From Streptomyces aureocirculatus (GTDB lineage Bacteria > Actinomycetota > Actinomycetes > Streptomycetales > Streptomycetaceae): 64,000 nt of DNA. The translations under genes and the position numbers were made by a program. Position 1 is the stretch's first letter. Each line of letters starts with the position of its first letter. A model generated the notes under the pieces. It was not told where the DNA came from, made no database searches, and saw nothing but the letters and a program-made list of their open reading frames with translations. The DNA is taken from the NCBI RefSeq assembly GCF_000720475.1, contig NZ_JOAP01000001.1:124001-188000 (forward strand). Direction: 5' to 3'. This document shows positions 21,201 to 29,209 of this stretch, piece by piece.

Positions 21201-22601
21201 TCAGCCGAGGCGTCGCAGGAAGACGTCGGCCGCGTTGTTGGTGTCGCCGGGCACGAGGTTCCCGGCCGGGGAGTCGTACACGACGGCGCCGCCGTCCCCG
21301 CTGACGCCGGTCCGCGGCCCCGGTGCGGTGTCCTCGGCCACCGGCTCGCTCTCGACGCTGATGAGGCGCACCTCGCCGGTCAGCATGTCCCGCAGGAAGA
21401 CGTCGGTGCCGCTGTCGTCGGCGTCGGGGGTGAGATTGGAGGCGGCGGAGGTGAACGCCGCGTAGCGCCCGTCCCGGCTCAGGGAGACGTGGTCGCTCTC
21501 GCCGTTGGCCGGTGTGCCGTCCTGCGCGGCGCTGATCAGGCGCATGCGCTTGGACTCGCGGTCGTAGAGGAAGACGTTGCGCGTGCCGGTCGGGACCGGT
21601 CCCTCGGGGCGGAGCACCCTGGACGCCGAGGTGAACGCCACCTGGCGGGCGTCGCCGCTGAGGGCGGCCCCCCAGGACGGGGTCTTGCGGTTGTAGGCCT
21701 GCGGGATGCTGATGAGTTCCGTGGTGCCCTTGTCGCGGTCGCGCAGGAAGATGTCCGTCGCGGAGTAGTGGTCCTCCACCCCGGCGAGGCCGGAGGCGTT
21801 GGAGGTGAAGGCGAGGTACCGTCCCGCTTCGCCCGCGAACGCGGGGGCGAACGCGTCGCCCTGGCCCTGCTTGCCGTCGTTGTCGAGCTGCGCGAGCTCC
21901 GTGGTCTTCTTCTTGCGGTCGTAGAGGAAGACGTCGTCCCGTTCGTTGGCGTCCCCCGCGACGAGGTCCTCGGCGCCCGAGGCGTACGCGACGTAACGGC
22001 CGTCGCTGCTGACGGCGGGGTCGTACGTCAGCCGGCTGCGCAGCCCGTCGTAGGAGGCGCCGGTGGGGCTGATCCGTTCGGTTCTGCCGGTGCGCCGGTC
22101 GTGCAGGAAGACGTCGTCGAGGTCGTTGGGGTCACCGCGTACGAGATCGTCGGCGGTGGAGGTGAAGACCACGTACCGCCCGTCGGGGCTGAGGGACACC
22201 TCACGTACGACTCCGTGGCTCGCCTTTCCGTTGCTCTTGACGCTGACGCGTTCCGTCGTGCCGGTGCTCAGGTCGCGGACGAAGGCGTCGGGGGTGCCGT
22301 TGGTGTCGTTCGCGACGAGGTTCCGGGACTCCGAGACGAACGCGACGTGGCGGCCGTCGGCACTGATGGCGGGGTTCGTGGAGGCGGCGTTGCCCTGGGC
22401 GCCGTCCGGGCCGACGCTCACCCGCTCGGTGCGCGGCGCGGAGGTGTGGGCGGCGGACGCGCCCGTGGATGAGGCGGACGCGCCCCCGGGTGAGGCGGAC
22501 GCGCCCGCGGGAGACAGGACGGTCACGGCGCAGAGGGCGGCGAGCGCGGCGCCGGCGGCCGCGGTGCGCTGATGAAGCTGGTGAAGCTGGTGAAGGGGCA
22601 T
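21201..22601 (-). CDS. Secreted seven-bladed TolB/PD40-type beta-propeller
   Basis: This 466-residue exported protein starts at ATG 22601, just after AGGAGGA. Residues 1-~37 form a signal peptide, followed by a Ser/Ala/Gly linker. Seven PD40-like repeats follow, each with an S-x-D-G-R-x-V-A-F-x-S motif (for example SADGRHVAFVS, SPDGRYVVFTS, SRDGRYAAFTS) and a D-V-F-L-x-D-R motif. That fits a closed seven-bladed propeller. No enzyme domain is attached. TolB-like propellers usually bind proteins or ligands. It stands alone, convergent with the WGR gene. Confidence 0.88.
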   Translation of the reverse strand: MPLHQLHQLHQRTAAAGAALAALCAVTVLSPAGASASPGGASASSTGASAAHTSAPRTERVSVGPDGAQGNAASTNPAISADGRHVAFVSESRNLVANDTNGTPDAFVRDLSTGTTERVSVKSNGKASHGVVREVSLSPDGRYVVFTSTADDLVRGDPNDLDDVFLHDRRTGRTERISPTGASYDGLRSRLTYDPAVSSDGRYVAYASGAEDLVAGDANERDDVFLYDRKKKTTELAQLDNDGKQGQGDAFAPAFAGEAGRYLAFTSNASGLAGVEDHYSATDIFLRDRDKGTTELISIPQAYNRKTPSWGAALSGDARQVAFTSASRVLRPEGPVPTGTRNVFLYDRESKRMRLISAAQDGTPANGESDHVSLSRDGRYAAFTSAASNLTPDADDSGTDVFLRDMLTGEVRLISVESEPVAEDTAPGPRTGVSGDGGAVVYDSPAGNLVPGDTNNAADVFLRRLG

Positions 22602-22848
22602 CGGTTCCTCCTGTGTCGACAACGGTCTCCGTATGTCGCACACCGGCGCCGAACGCCCCGGCCGTCAGCCGCTCCAGCGATCGGTCATGGCCAGGTGCAC
22701 CGTAAGGGAGCGAACACCGGGCGGACCCGGGAGGTCAATGTGCCGGGTGTCCGCCACGGTGCGGATGCGTCGTTCGCATCAGCCGGGCAGGGCGCTTCGG
22801 CGGAATTGATGACCGTACTCGCGCGGAATGGGCAACCGTCGGTGCGCT

Positions 22849-22884
22849 CCCGCGGACCGGAGGGCGGCCCGTCCGGTCCGCGGG
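22849..22884 (-). terminator. Terminator downstream of the sigma factor
   Basis: A perfect 13-bp stem (CCCGCGGACCGGA with its complement) and 10-nt loop starts 11 bp beyond the sigma factor stop at 22895. It is the expected intrinsic terminator type for GC-rich actinomycetes, without a clear U-tract. Confidence 0.82.
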
Positions 22885-22894
22885 CGCGGGCGCC

Positions 22895-23767
22895 TCATGC
22901 GCTCAGGAGCCCGGTGCGGAGTTTGCCGAGGATGCGGGTGAGCAGCCGGGAGACCTGCATCTGGGACACGTTCAGTTCGCGGCCGATCTGAGCCTGTGTC
23001 ATCTCCTGGCCGAAGCGCATCTCGATGATGGCTCGTTCGCGCTCGTCCAACTGCTGTATCGCGGGGCCGAGCGCGTGCAGGTTCTCGAACAGGTCCAGGG
23101 CCGGGTCGGTCTCGCCCATGGTGTCCGCGTACGTCATCCCGCCGTCGCCGGAGTCGTCCTCGCTGCCGGGGGTGTCGATGGACCCGGCGACGTAGCCGTT
23201 CGAGGCGATCAGGCCCTCGATGACTTCTTCGTCGGACAGATCCAGGTGGGCGGCCAACTCCTTCACCGTGGGCGGGTGCCCCAGCGTGGTGGAGAGGCTC
23301 TCCTTCGCCCTCGCGAGGGAGACGCGCAGCTCCTGTAGGCGTCGGGGGACGTGGACGGCCCAGGTCGCGTCACGGAAGAAGCGTTTGATCTCGCCGACGA
23401 TGTAGGGGATCGCGAACGACGTGAACTCGACCTCGCGGGACAGGTCGAACCGGTCGATGGCCTTGATCAGACCGATCGTGCCGACCTGGACGATGTCCTC
23501 CATGTCGCCGCTGCCCCGGTTCCTGAAGCGGCGGGCGGCGAAGTTGACCAGGGAGAGGTTCATCTCGATCAGCGTGTTGCGGGCGTACTGGTACTCCCGC
23601 GTGCCCTCTTCGAGGGACTGCAGTTGGTCCAGGAAGAGTTTCGTCAGCTCGCGCGCGTCCCGGGGAGCGACCCCGGCACCGTCCTCGATCCACGGCAGGT
23701 CATCGGTGGCCCCGGCTGGTGCCGTGCGGGATGCAGCCGCTTCGGGGACGTGGACGGAGTAGGTCAC
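22895..23767 (-). CDS. RNA polymerase sigma factor, SigB/SigF/SigG family
   Basis: This 290-residue group 3 sigma factor is of the stress and sporulation type. Region 2 includes MEDIVQVGTIGLIKAIDRFD (core binding and -10 recognition). Region 3 is around PPTVKELAAHLDLSDEEV. Region 4 carries the helix-turn-helix MTQAQIGRELNVSQMQVSRL. The start is GTG 23767, preceded by AAGGCGG. Streptomyces has about nine such sigma factors, usually controlled by anti-sigma kinases and antagonists. None lies next to this gene, so its partner is elsewhere. Which paralogue it is cannot be told here. Confidence 0.93.
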   Translation of the reverse strand: MTYSVHVPEAAASRTAPAGATDDLPWIEDGAGVAPRDARELTKLFLDQLQSLEEGTREYQYARNTLIEMNLSLVNFAARRFRNRGSGDMEDIVQVGTIGLIKAIDRFDLSREVEFTSFAIPYIVGEIKRFFRDATWAVHVPRRLQELRVSLARAKESLSTTLGHPPTVKELAAHLDLSDEEVIEGLIASNGYVAGSIDTPGSEDDSGDGGMTYADTMGETDPALDLFENLHALGPAIQQLDERERAIIEMRFGQEMTQAQIGRELNVSQMQVSRLLTRILGKLRTGLLSA

Positions 23768-23883
23768 GTTGCCGCCTTAAAAAGTAAGGGTGGAGAACAG
23801 AGTCAGCGCCGGGTGCCCCCTGTTCCGGCATCCATGTCCACCGAACGCCCACTGTTTTCACGAAGACCGAGAACACTCGGTCG

Positions 23884-24000
23884 TCACTCGCCTCCGCGGA
23901 CCTCGACGCGGGGGCCGACCACGTCTGTCTGCAAGTGCTGACCGCCGACGGGCTCCCCGACCGGGAGTGGCGGGAGCTCGCCCCTGCCCTGCTGAACTGA
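23884..24000 (+). pseudogene. C-terminal relic of a luciferase-like F420-dependent oxidoreductase
   Basis: A 38-residue stretch ending at a TGA reads ...DAGADHVCLQVLTAD followed by LPDREWRELAPALLN. This is the usual C-terminal end of actinomycete LLM-class F420-dependent oxidoreductases (...AGADHV-x-x-QVLT... WRELAPAL). No start codon, ribosome site or upstream domain is present, so only the tail of a lost gene survives. The remaining gap between the sigma factor and the MMPL gene holds this relic and two terminators. Confidence 0.6.
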
Positions 24001-24020
24001 GCCGCCCTCCCCCGGACACG

Positions 24021-24057
24021 CCCGTGCCCGCCTCCGCGGTGCGGAAGCGGGCACGGG
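24021..24057. terminator. Strong hairpin after the MMPL gene
   Basis: CCCGTGCCCGC pairs with GCGGGCACGGG, and the stem continues inwards as TCCGC-GGT-GCGGA after one mismatch. It lies 42 bp beyond the MMPL stop and directly after the relic's stop, so it can serve either strand. Confidence 0.82.
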
Positions 24058-24065
24058 CTCGGAGC

Positions 24066-24093
24066 GCGGTCGCGGGCGGGCAGCCGCGACCGC
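24066..24093 (-). terminator. Second tandem hairpin after the MMPL gene
   Basis: GCGGTCGCGG and CCGCGACCGC form a perfect 10-bp stem with an 8-nt loop ending 5 bp beyond the MMPL stop codon. Together with the hairpin at 24021 it gives a double terminator. Confidence 0.8.
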
Positions 24094-24098
24094 GGGGG

Positions 24099-26339
24099 TC
24101 AGACGCCCGCCGAGTTCTTCTCCTGCGGGTGCAGGGGCACGGGCCGCGGTGCGGGCGCGGCCTCGGGGCCGTTCTCGCTGAGCCCGAACCGGTTGTGGAA
24201 CTTGCGCAGCGGACCGGGCGCGTACCAGGCGGAGCGGCCGAGGAGCCGCATCGCCGCCGGTACCAGGACTCCGCGTACGGCGAGGGCGTCGATGAGGATG
24301 GCGAGACCGCTGCCGAGGCCGAACATCTGCAGGAAGCTGATCTTGGCCGTGCCGAAGGCGAAGAAGCTCACCGCGAGCAGTACGGCCGCCGCGCTGACGA
24401 TGCGTCCGGTGTGCCCGAGGCCGTCGGCCACGGCGGACTCGTTGTCCTCACCCTGCTCGTGGAGTTCCTTGATCCGGCTGGTGACGAACACCTCGTAGTC
24501 CATCGAGAGACCGAAGGCCACGCAGAACATCAGCACGGACATCGAGGTCTCCATCGGCTGCGCGGTGAAGCCGAGCAGGCCGGAGAGGTTGCCGTCCTGG
24601 AAGATCCAGGTCATGACGCCGAGGGTCGCTCCCAGGCTGATCAGGTTGAGGACAAGCGCCCGCAGCGGCTGCACGATGCTGCCGGTGAAGAGGAAGAGCA
24701 GCACGAAGGTGGTGACGGCGATCAGGCCGATGGCGAGCGGGAGCCTGCTGCCGATGGAGTCGTTGGAGTCGACCAGTTCGGCGTCGCCTCCGCCGACCAG
24801 TGGGTCCGTGCCGGCGGGCGGGGCGGCCGACCTGACCTTCTCGACCAGGTCCTTGGCCGCGTCCGACTTCGGCGTCAGCTTGCTCACCACGTTGACCTGC
24901 TGACCGTCGTCGCGGCCGAGCGCCGTGTTGCCGGGACCTGTCGCCTTGGGCTGCCCGCCGGCGTAGACCCCCGCGCTGGTCTCGACGCGGGCGACGCCGT
25001 CGAGGCCGGAGAGCTTGGTCGCGTACGACGCCAGCGGGGCCTTGTCCACGGCCTCGTCGATGACGACGTGGAGCGCGGCGGCGTCGTTGCCGTTGAAGTT
25101 CTCCCGCAGGGACGCCGAGACCTGGCGGCTCTCGGCGTCCTCGGGCAGCACCCGTTCGTCGGCCGTGCCGAAGGTGATGCCGAGCAGCGGGCTCGCCGCG
25201 AGCAGCAGGACGGCGAGCACGGGCAGCGCGGTGAGCGCGGGCCGCCGCATGACGGTGCGGGCGAGGCGTCCCCACACCGAGGACCCGGAAGGGGCGGTAC
25301 GTCCCGTCCTCACCCACGGCATCCGCCCCTTGTTGACCCGGTGCCCCAGGACGTTCAACAGGGCGGGCATCACGAAAAGGGTGGCGAGGGCCGCGATGAG
25401 GACGACACCGACCCCGGAGTAGCCGAACGAGCGCAGGAAGTACTGCGGGAACACCATGAGCGCGGCGAGCGCCGCCGCCACGGTCGCGGCGGAGAAGGCG
25501 ACCGTACGGCCCGCGGTGCTCATCGTCTTGCGGACGGCGTCCTCCACGCTCGCACCCGCCGCCAACTGCTCCCGGAAGCGGCTGATCATCAGCAGGGCGT
25601 AGTCGACGCCGAGGCCGAGGCCGAGCGCGGTGGTGAGGTTGATCGCGAAGATGGAGACGTCGGTGACGCTGCCGACGACGAAGAGCTGCGCGAAGACGCT
25701 CACGATGGAGACGAGCGCGATGGCGAGGGGCAGCAGCGCGGAGACCACGGTGCCGAAGACGACCAGGAGCAGCAGCAGGATCAGCGGCACGGCGATGGAC
25801 TCGGCGAGGATGAGGTCCTCCGTGGTCTGCGGCCCCATCTCATTGCTCACGCCCGCACTGCCTCCGGCCTTGACCGTGAGCGTGTCCTTGTACGTTCCGG
25901 CGTAGTCGTCGATGACCGCCTTGGCGTTCTCCTGCAGCTCCGCGTCCTTGCCCTCCACACGGGCGAGCACCACGGCCTCGCGGCCGTCCTTGGAGCGCAG
26001 GTCGGGGCTGTTGGTGTCCCAGAAGGAGACCACGTTGCCGAGGTCCTTCTCCTTCTTGAGCTCGGACACCAGGGCCTTGCCGCTCTGCTCGGCGGCCCCG
26101 GAGCCGACCCGGCCGTCGTCGGAACGGACGAGGAGGACCAGGTTCGTCTCGCCGCCGAACTTGTCGTCGATGACCTCCCTGGCGCGGGACGACTGGGAGG
26201 CCGGGTCGTCGAAGCCGCCCCCCAGCAGCTTCCCGAACGCACCGGCGCCCAAGGCGCCCATGAGGACCACGGCCACGGCGGCCACGATGAGGACCAGCCG
26301 GGACCGGCGGATCGCCAGTTCCGCTATGCGTTCGAACAC
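24099..26339 (-). CDS. MMPL-family RND transporter
   Basis: This 746-residue inner-membrane exporter has two MMPL halves. A first helix (~12-35) is followed by a large extracellular loop (~40-190) and a cluster of helices (~195-370). A second loop and helix set occupy ~400-715, including FLFTGSIVQPLRALVLNLIS and FGLSMDYEVFVTSRI. The conserved D-Y pairs in GLGVDYALL and GLSMDYEVF fit proton-relay sites of the family. The start is GTG 26339, preceded by GAAGGAG. Actinomycete MMPL proteins export lipids, siderophores or antibiotics. A divergent TetR gene across a 248-bp gap is the likely regulator. A link to the nearby NRPS/PKS cluster is possible but unproven. Confidence 0.93.
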   Translation of the reverse strand: MFERIAELAIRRSRLVLIVAAVAVVLMGALGAGAFGKLLGGGFDDPASQSSRAREVIDDKFGGETNLVLLVRSDDGRVGSGAAEQSGKALVSELKKEKDLGNVVSFWDTNSPDLRSKDGREAVVLARVEGKDAELQENAKAVIDDYAGTYKDTLTVKAGGSAGVSNEMGPQTTEDLILAESIAVPLILLLLLVVFGTVVSALLPLAIALVSIVSVFAQLFVVGSVTDVSIFAINLTTALGLGLGVDYALLMISRFREQLAAGASVEDAVRKTMSTAGRTVAFSAATVAAALAALMVFPQYFLRSFGYSGVGVVLIAALATLFVMPALLNVLGHRVNKGRMPWVRTGRTAPSGSSVWGRLARTVMRRPALTALPVLAVLLLAASPLLGITFGTADERVLPEDAESRQVSASLRENFNGNDAAALHVVIDEAVDKAPLASYATKLSGLDGVARVETSAGVYAGGQPKATGPGNTALGRDDGQQVNVVSKLTPKSDAAKDLVEKVRSAAPPAGTDPLVGGGDAELVDSNDSIGSRLPLAIGLIAVTTFVLLFLFTGSIVQPLRALVLNLISLGATLGVMTWIFQDGNLSGLLGFTAQPMETSMSVLMFCVAFGLSMDYEVFVTSRIKELHEQGEDNESAVADGLGHTGRIVSAAAVLLAVSFFAFGTAKISFLQMFGLGSGLAILIDALAVRGVLVPAAMRLLGRSAWYAPGPLRKFHNRFGLSENGPEAAPAPRPVPLHPQEKNSAGV

Positions 26340-26544
26340 GCGCTTTCTCCTTCAGGTGTTGCCGGGGAAAAGGACATGCAGCGGCCGGGGTGACATGAGG
26401 GCGGAAACGCGTGCGCTCTGCTGCCGACGCGAGAGACGACGCGGGCCAGGCCCGGAACGCGGTCTTGCGCTCCCCGTCTCCGTCGATGACGCTAGCGGGG
26501 TTCAACTTGATTGAGCAGTGTTAGATTTTTTTCACAGACGAAAG

Positions 26545-26567
26545 TTTCCTGGTACCGTGCAAGGAAA
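26545..26567. promoter_or_regulatory. Candidate TetR operator between MMPL and TetR genes
   Basis: TTTCCT and AGGAAA form an inverted repeat with an 11-bp spacer, ending 20 bp before the TetR ATG. The surrounding ~60 bp is the most AT-rich part of the gap (a T-run at 26525-26532, then GAAAGTTTC). The TetR gene has no clear Shine-Dalgarno sequence. A site here could repress both divergent genes. Confidence 0.5.
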
Positions 26568-26587
26568 AGTCGTCGTACGGTCGCCTC

Positions 26588-27328
26588 ATGTCCCCAGACA
26601 AAGTGCAGACCGCCCGACCGACCCTGCGTGAGCGGCGCCGGGCCGTCGCCGTCCAGGAGATCGTGAGCGCCGCCGAGTCCCATATCGCCGAGGACGGTCC
26701 GCACGGTCTGTCGCTGCGCGCGGTTGCCCGGAGCCTCGGCATGACCGTGCAGGCGCTGTACCACTATTTCCCGAGCCGGGACGATCTGGTCACCGCGCTC
26801 ATCACCAAGGCGTACGGCGACCTGGCCGACGCCGTGCAGAAGGCCACCGAGACCCCGCCTGACGACCCGGACCTGCCGGGTCTTGTCGTCGCGGCCGAGG
26901 GCTACCGCCGCTGGGCCATCGACCATCCCGAGCGGTTCCAGCTCCTGTACGGCACGCCCCTGCGGCACTATCACGCGCCCGTCGACGGCCCCACCACGGA
27001 GGCGAACCGCAGGATGAGCGCGGTCTTCGAGCGGGAGCTGTTCGGCGGTTTCACGCGGGCTCAACTCGCCGCGGCCGACGTCCGCTCGCTGTCCTCGGAG
27101 TTCCTGGGACATCTGGAGCACATGTCACCGTCGAGCGACCTCGCCCTGCCGCCCCCGGCCATCGCCCTGCTCCTGAGCGTATGGGGGTACGTGCACGGCA
27201 TGGTCGTCCTCGAAGTGTTCGGGCACACCGGGTTCCTCGGCGTCCACCAGGCCGAGCTCTACCGCATGGCGATGCGGAACCTCTACGAGGACGTGCACCG
27301 GCGGATTCCGGCATCGGGCGTCGCCTGA
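26588..27328 (+). CDS. TetR/AcrR-family transcriptional regulator
   Basis: This 246-residue repressor has an N-terminal HTH (residues ~15-65; VQEIVSAAESHIAEDG, then LSLRAVARSLGMTVQALYHY). A C-terminal ligand-binding helical domain follows, of the type seen with ALYHYFPSRDDLVTALI regulators. It is divergent from the MMPL exporter, which is the classic arrangement for local repression relieved by the exported compound. Its stop is 7 bp from the convergent P450 stop. Start: ATG 26588 with no strong ribosome site, so the mRNA may be leaderless or have a short leader. Confidence 0.93.
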   Translation: MSPDKVQTARPTLRERRRAVAVQEIVSAAESHIAEDGPHGLSLRAVARSLGMTVQALYHYFPSRDDLVTALITKAYGDLADAVQKATETPPDDPDLPGLVVAAEGYRRWAIDHPERFQLLYGTPLRHYHAPVDGPTTEANRRMSAVFERELFGGFTRAQLAAADVRSLSSEFLGHLEHMSPSSDLALPPPAIALLLSVWGYVHGMVVLEVFGHTGFLGVHQAELYRMAMRNLYEDVHRRIPASGVA

Positions 27329-27335
27329 CCCACGG

Positions 27336-28688
27336 TCACCTGTGCGGCCGCGCCCCTTCCAGGACCACCGGGAGGCGGCTCAGGCTGTTGAAGATCAGGG
27401 ACGACAGCGGTACGGGGTCGCCCTGCGCCAGTGACAGGCCGGGGAAGCGGGCGAAGAGCGCCGGCAGGGCGACGGCTGCCTCCAGGCGGGCCAGGGGTGC
27501 GCCCAGACAGTGATGGATGCCGTAGCCGAAGGTGATGTGCCCCCGGGCGGTATCGCTGGTGAGGTCGAACACGTCGGCGTCCGGGCCGTGTTGCTCGGCG
27601 TCACGCCCGAAGGCGGTGAAGCCGAGGAGCACGGGTTCGCCCTCGCACACGGCCCGCCCGCAGAGCTCCAGGTCGCTGCGGGCGTAGCGGAAGGGCAGGT
27701 TGGCTACGGGCGGATCCCAGCGCAGGGTCTCCTCGACTGCCGCCGACCACGGCTGCTGCCCGCGGCGCAGCAGTTCGAGCTGCGCGGGGTGGGTGAGCAG
27801 GGCGCGTACCGCGTTCACCAGCAGGCTCACCGTGGTCTCGTGGCCCGCGACGATCATCAGCATCAGGGTGTCGACGAGTTCGGGCGCGCTCAGTCGGGGT
27901 GGTGCGGGGGTGTTCGCCGGGCGGGGGGCCGCGGGGGTCGCCGCTGCGCCGGGGGCCGGGTGGGTCTCGGGGCCCTCGGAGATCTCGGGAGCCGCGAGGG
28001 CCGCGGGGGTCTCGTCGCCCGCCTCGACGAGCGGCGTCGTCAGGTCGTCCCCGGGGTGGGTGCGCCGTTCCTCGATCAGCTCGGCGAGTTCCTGGCGCAG
28101 CGCGGTGTGCGTGGCCACGGCCTCCTCGGGGGTGGCCGTGCTGTCGAACAGTCCGGCGCACAACTCGCGTACGCGCGGAACCCGGTGGCCGGGCACCCCG
28201 AACAGTTCGCAGATGACCCGGATGGGCAGCGGGTGGGCGAAGTGCGCCCGCAGGTCCACTGGCTCCCCCGCGGCGCGGGCGGGCAACCGCGCCAGCGCGT
28301 CGAGGAGTTCACCGGTGAGGGCGGCGACGCGGGGTTCGAGAGCCCGTACCCGGCGCGCGGTGAAGGCACGCGCCAGTGGGGCGCGCAGCCGGCGGTGGTC
28401 GGCGCCCGACACGTTGGTCATGTTCCGCAGGGTCAGCATGGCCGCCAGTGGCCAGTCGGCGGGGACGTCGCCGCGCTGCCAGGCACCCCACCGGGCGGGA
28501 TCCTTGGTGAAGCGGTCGTCCGCGAGCACCTGCCTGCCGGTCTCCTGACGCGTCACCAGCCACGCCGCGACCCCGCCCGGCAGCTCCACGGCGACCACCG
28601 CGCCCTGGGCCCGCAAGCGGGCGCCCTCTCCGTGGTGGTCCCGCCCGTGCGGGTCCAGGGGAGTCAGGGGCACGGCGGCCAGGCTCAT
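27336..28688 (-). CDS. Cytochrome P450 (CYP107-like)
   Basis: This 450-residue soluble bacterial P450 monooxygenase has an I-helix oxygen-binding motif AGHETT (~280), ExxR in EETLRW (~320) and a heme-cysteine loop FGYGIHHCLGAP (Cys ~393). A Pro/Ala-rich insert of about 35 residues precedes the I-helix. ATG 28688 is used because AAGGTG lies 6 nt upstream; eight further in-frame codons are ignored. It lies 48 bp after the NTF2-like gene on the same strand. Such P450s hydroxylate macrolides, peptides or xenobiotics. It could tailor the PKS/NRPS product, but 8 kb of unrelated genes lie between. Confidence 0.92.
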   Translation of the reverse strand: MSLAAVPLTPLDPHGRDHHGEGARLRAQGAVVAVELPGGVAAWLVTRQETGRQVLADDRFTKDPARWGAWQRGDVPADWPLAAMLTLRNMTNVSGADHRRLRAPLARAFTARRVRALEPRVAALTGELLDALARLPARAAGEPVDLRAHFAHPLPIRVICELFGVPGHRVPRVRELCAGLFDSTATPEEAVATHTALRQELAELIEERRTHPGDDLTTPLVEAGDETPAALAAPEISEGPETHPAPGAAATPAAPRPANTPAPPRLSAPELVDTLMLMIVAGHETTVSLLVNAVRALLTHPAQLELLRRGQQPWSAAVEETLRWDPPVANLPFRYARSDLELCGRAVCEGEPVLLGFTAFGRDAEQHGPDADVFDLTSDTARGHITFGYGIHHCLGAPLARLEAAVALPALFARFPGLSLAQGDPVPLSSLIFNSLSRLPVVLEGARPHR

Positions 28689-28736
28689 GCGTCTCACCTT
28701 AGGGCGCGGCACGGCAACCGGACACCGTGCCGGGAG

Positions 28737-29135
28737 TCAGGGCCGGTCGAACCAGGAGAACGCCGCGATCCGCCAGCCTGCCGGGGTGCGGACGAACTGG
28801 ATGGTCTTGGCGCCGCCGCCCTCCAGGGGCTCGCCGTCCAGGATTCCGGCCTTGCGGTACTCACCGGAGCGCGACGCGATGCTGCCGACGATGTCGGTCC
28901 GTTCCGACGTCTCCCATTCGGAGAACTCGACGAGCCGGCCGTCGGCCAGCAGGCGCTCGCGCGGCCCGATGAACTCCTCCACCGTGTACGCCGCGTACTC
29001 CGGTTCGGTCACGACGATCACTCCGCCCGGCAGCATCAACCGACGCAGTCGGGCCACGTCCGCGGCCTTTCCGCCCCGATTGTCGAAGGAGCCGAAGAAC
29101 TCGGCGGTCAGCGTGTCGATCTCAGCCTTGGACAT
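28737..29135 (-). CDS. NTF2-like / SnoaL-DUF4440-type small protein
   Basis: A 132-residue cone-fold protein. It has the pattern of DUF4440-type domains: a helix (MSKAEIDTLTAEFFGSF), a region with LMLPGGVIV, a mid-domain W (FSEWETSERTDIVG) and a C-terminal strand GWRIAAFSWFD. These are small ligand-binding or hydrolytic proteins of diverse role. The start is ATG 29135; the longer frame upstream is low-complexity and has no ribosome site. It sits 48 bp before the P450 and 74 bp after the CHAT gene, all on the minus strand, so cotranscription is possible. Confidence 0.75.
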   Translation of the reverse strand: MSKAEIDTLTAEFFGSFDNRGGKAADVARLRRLMLPGGVIVVTEPEYAAYTVEEFIGPRERLLADGRLVEFSEWETSERTDIVGSIASRSGEYRKAGILDGEPLEGGGAKTIQFVRTPAGWRIAAFSWFDRP

Positions 29136-29209
29136 GCCGGGACGGTAACACCGCCTCGCGGTCCCGCTCGACCGAGGCCTTCGCGGCGCACCCGCCTCCT
29201 GAGCGGCGG

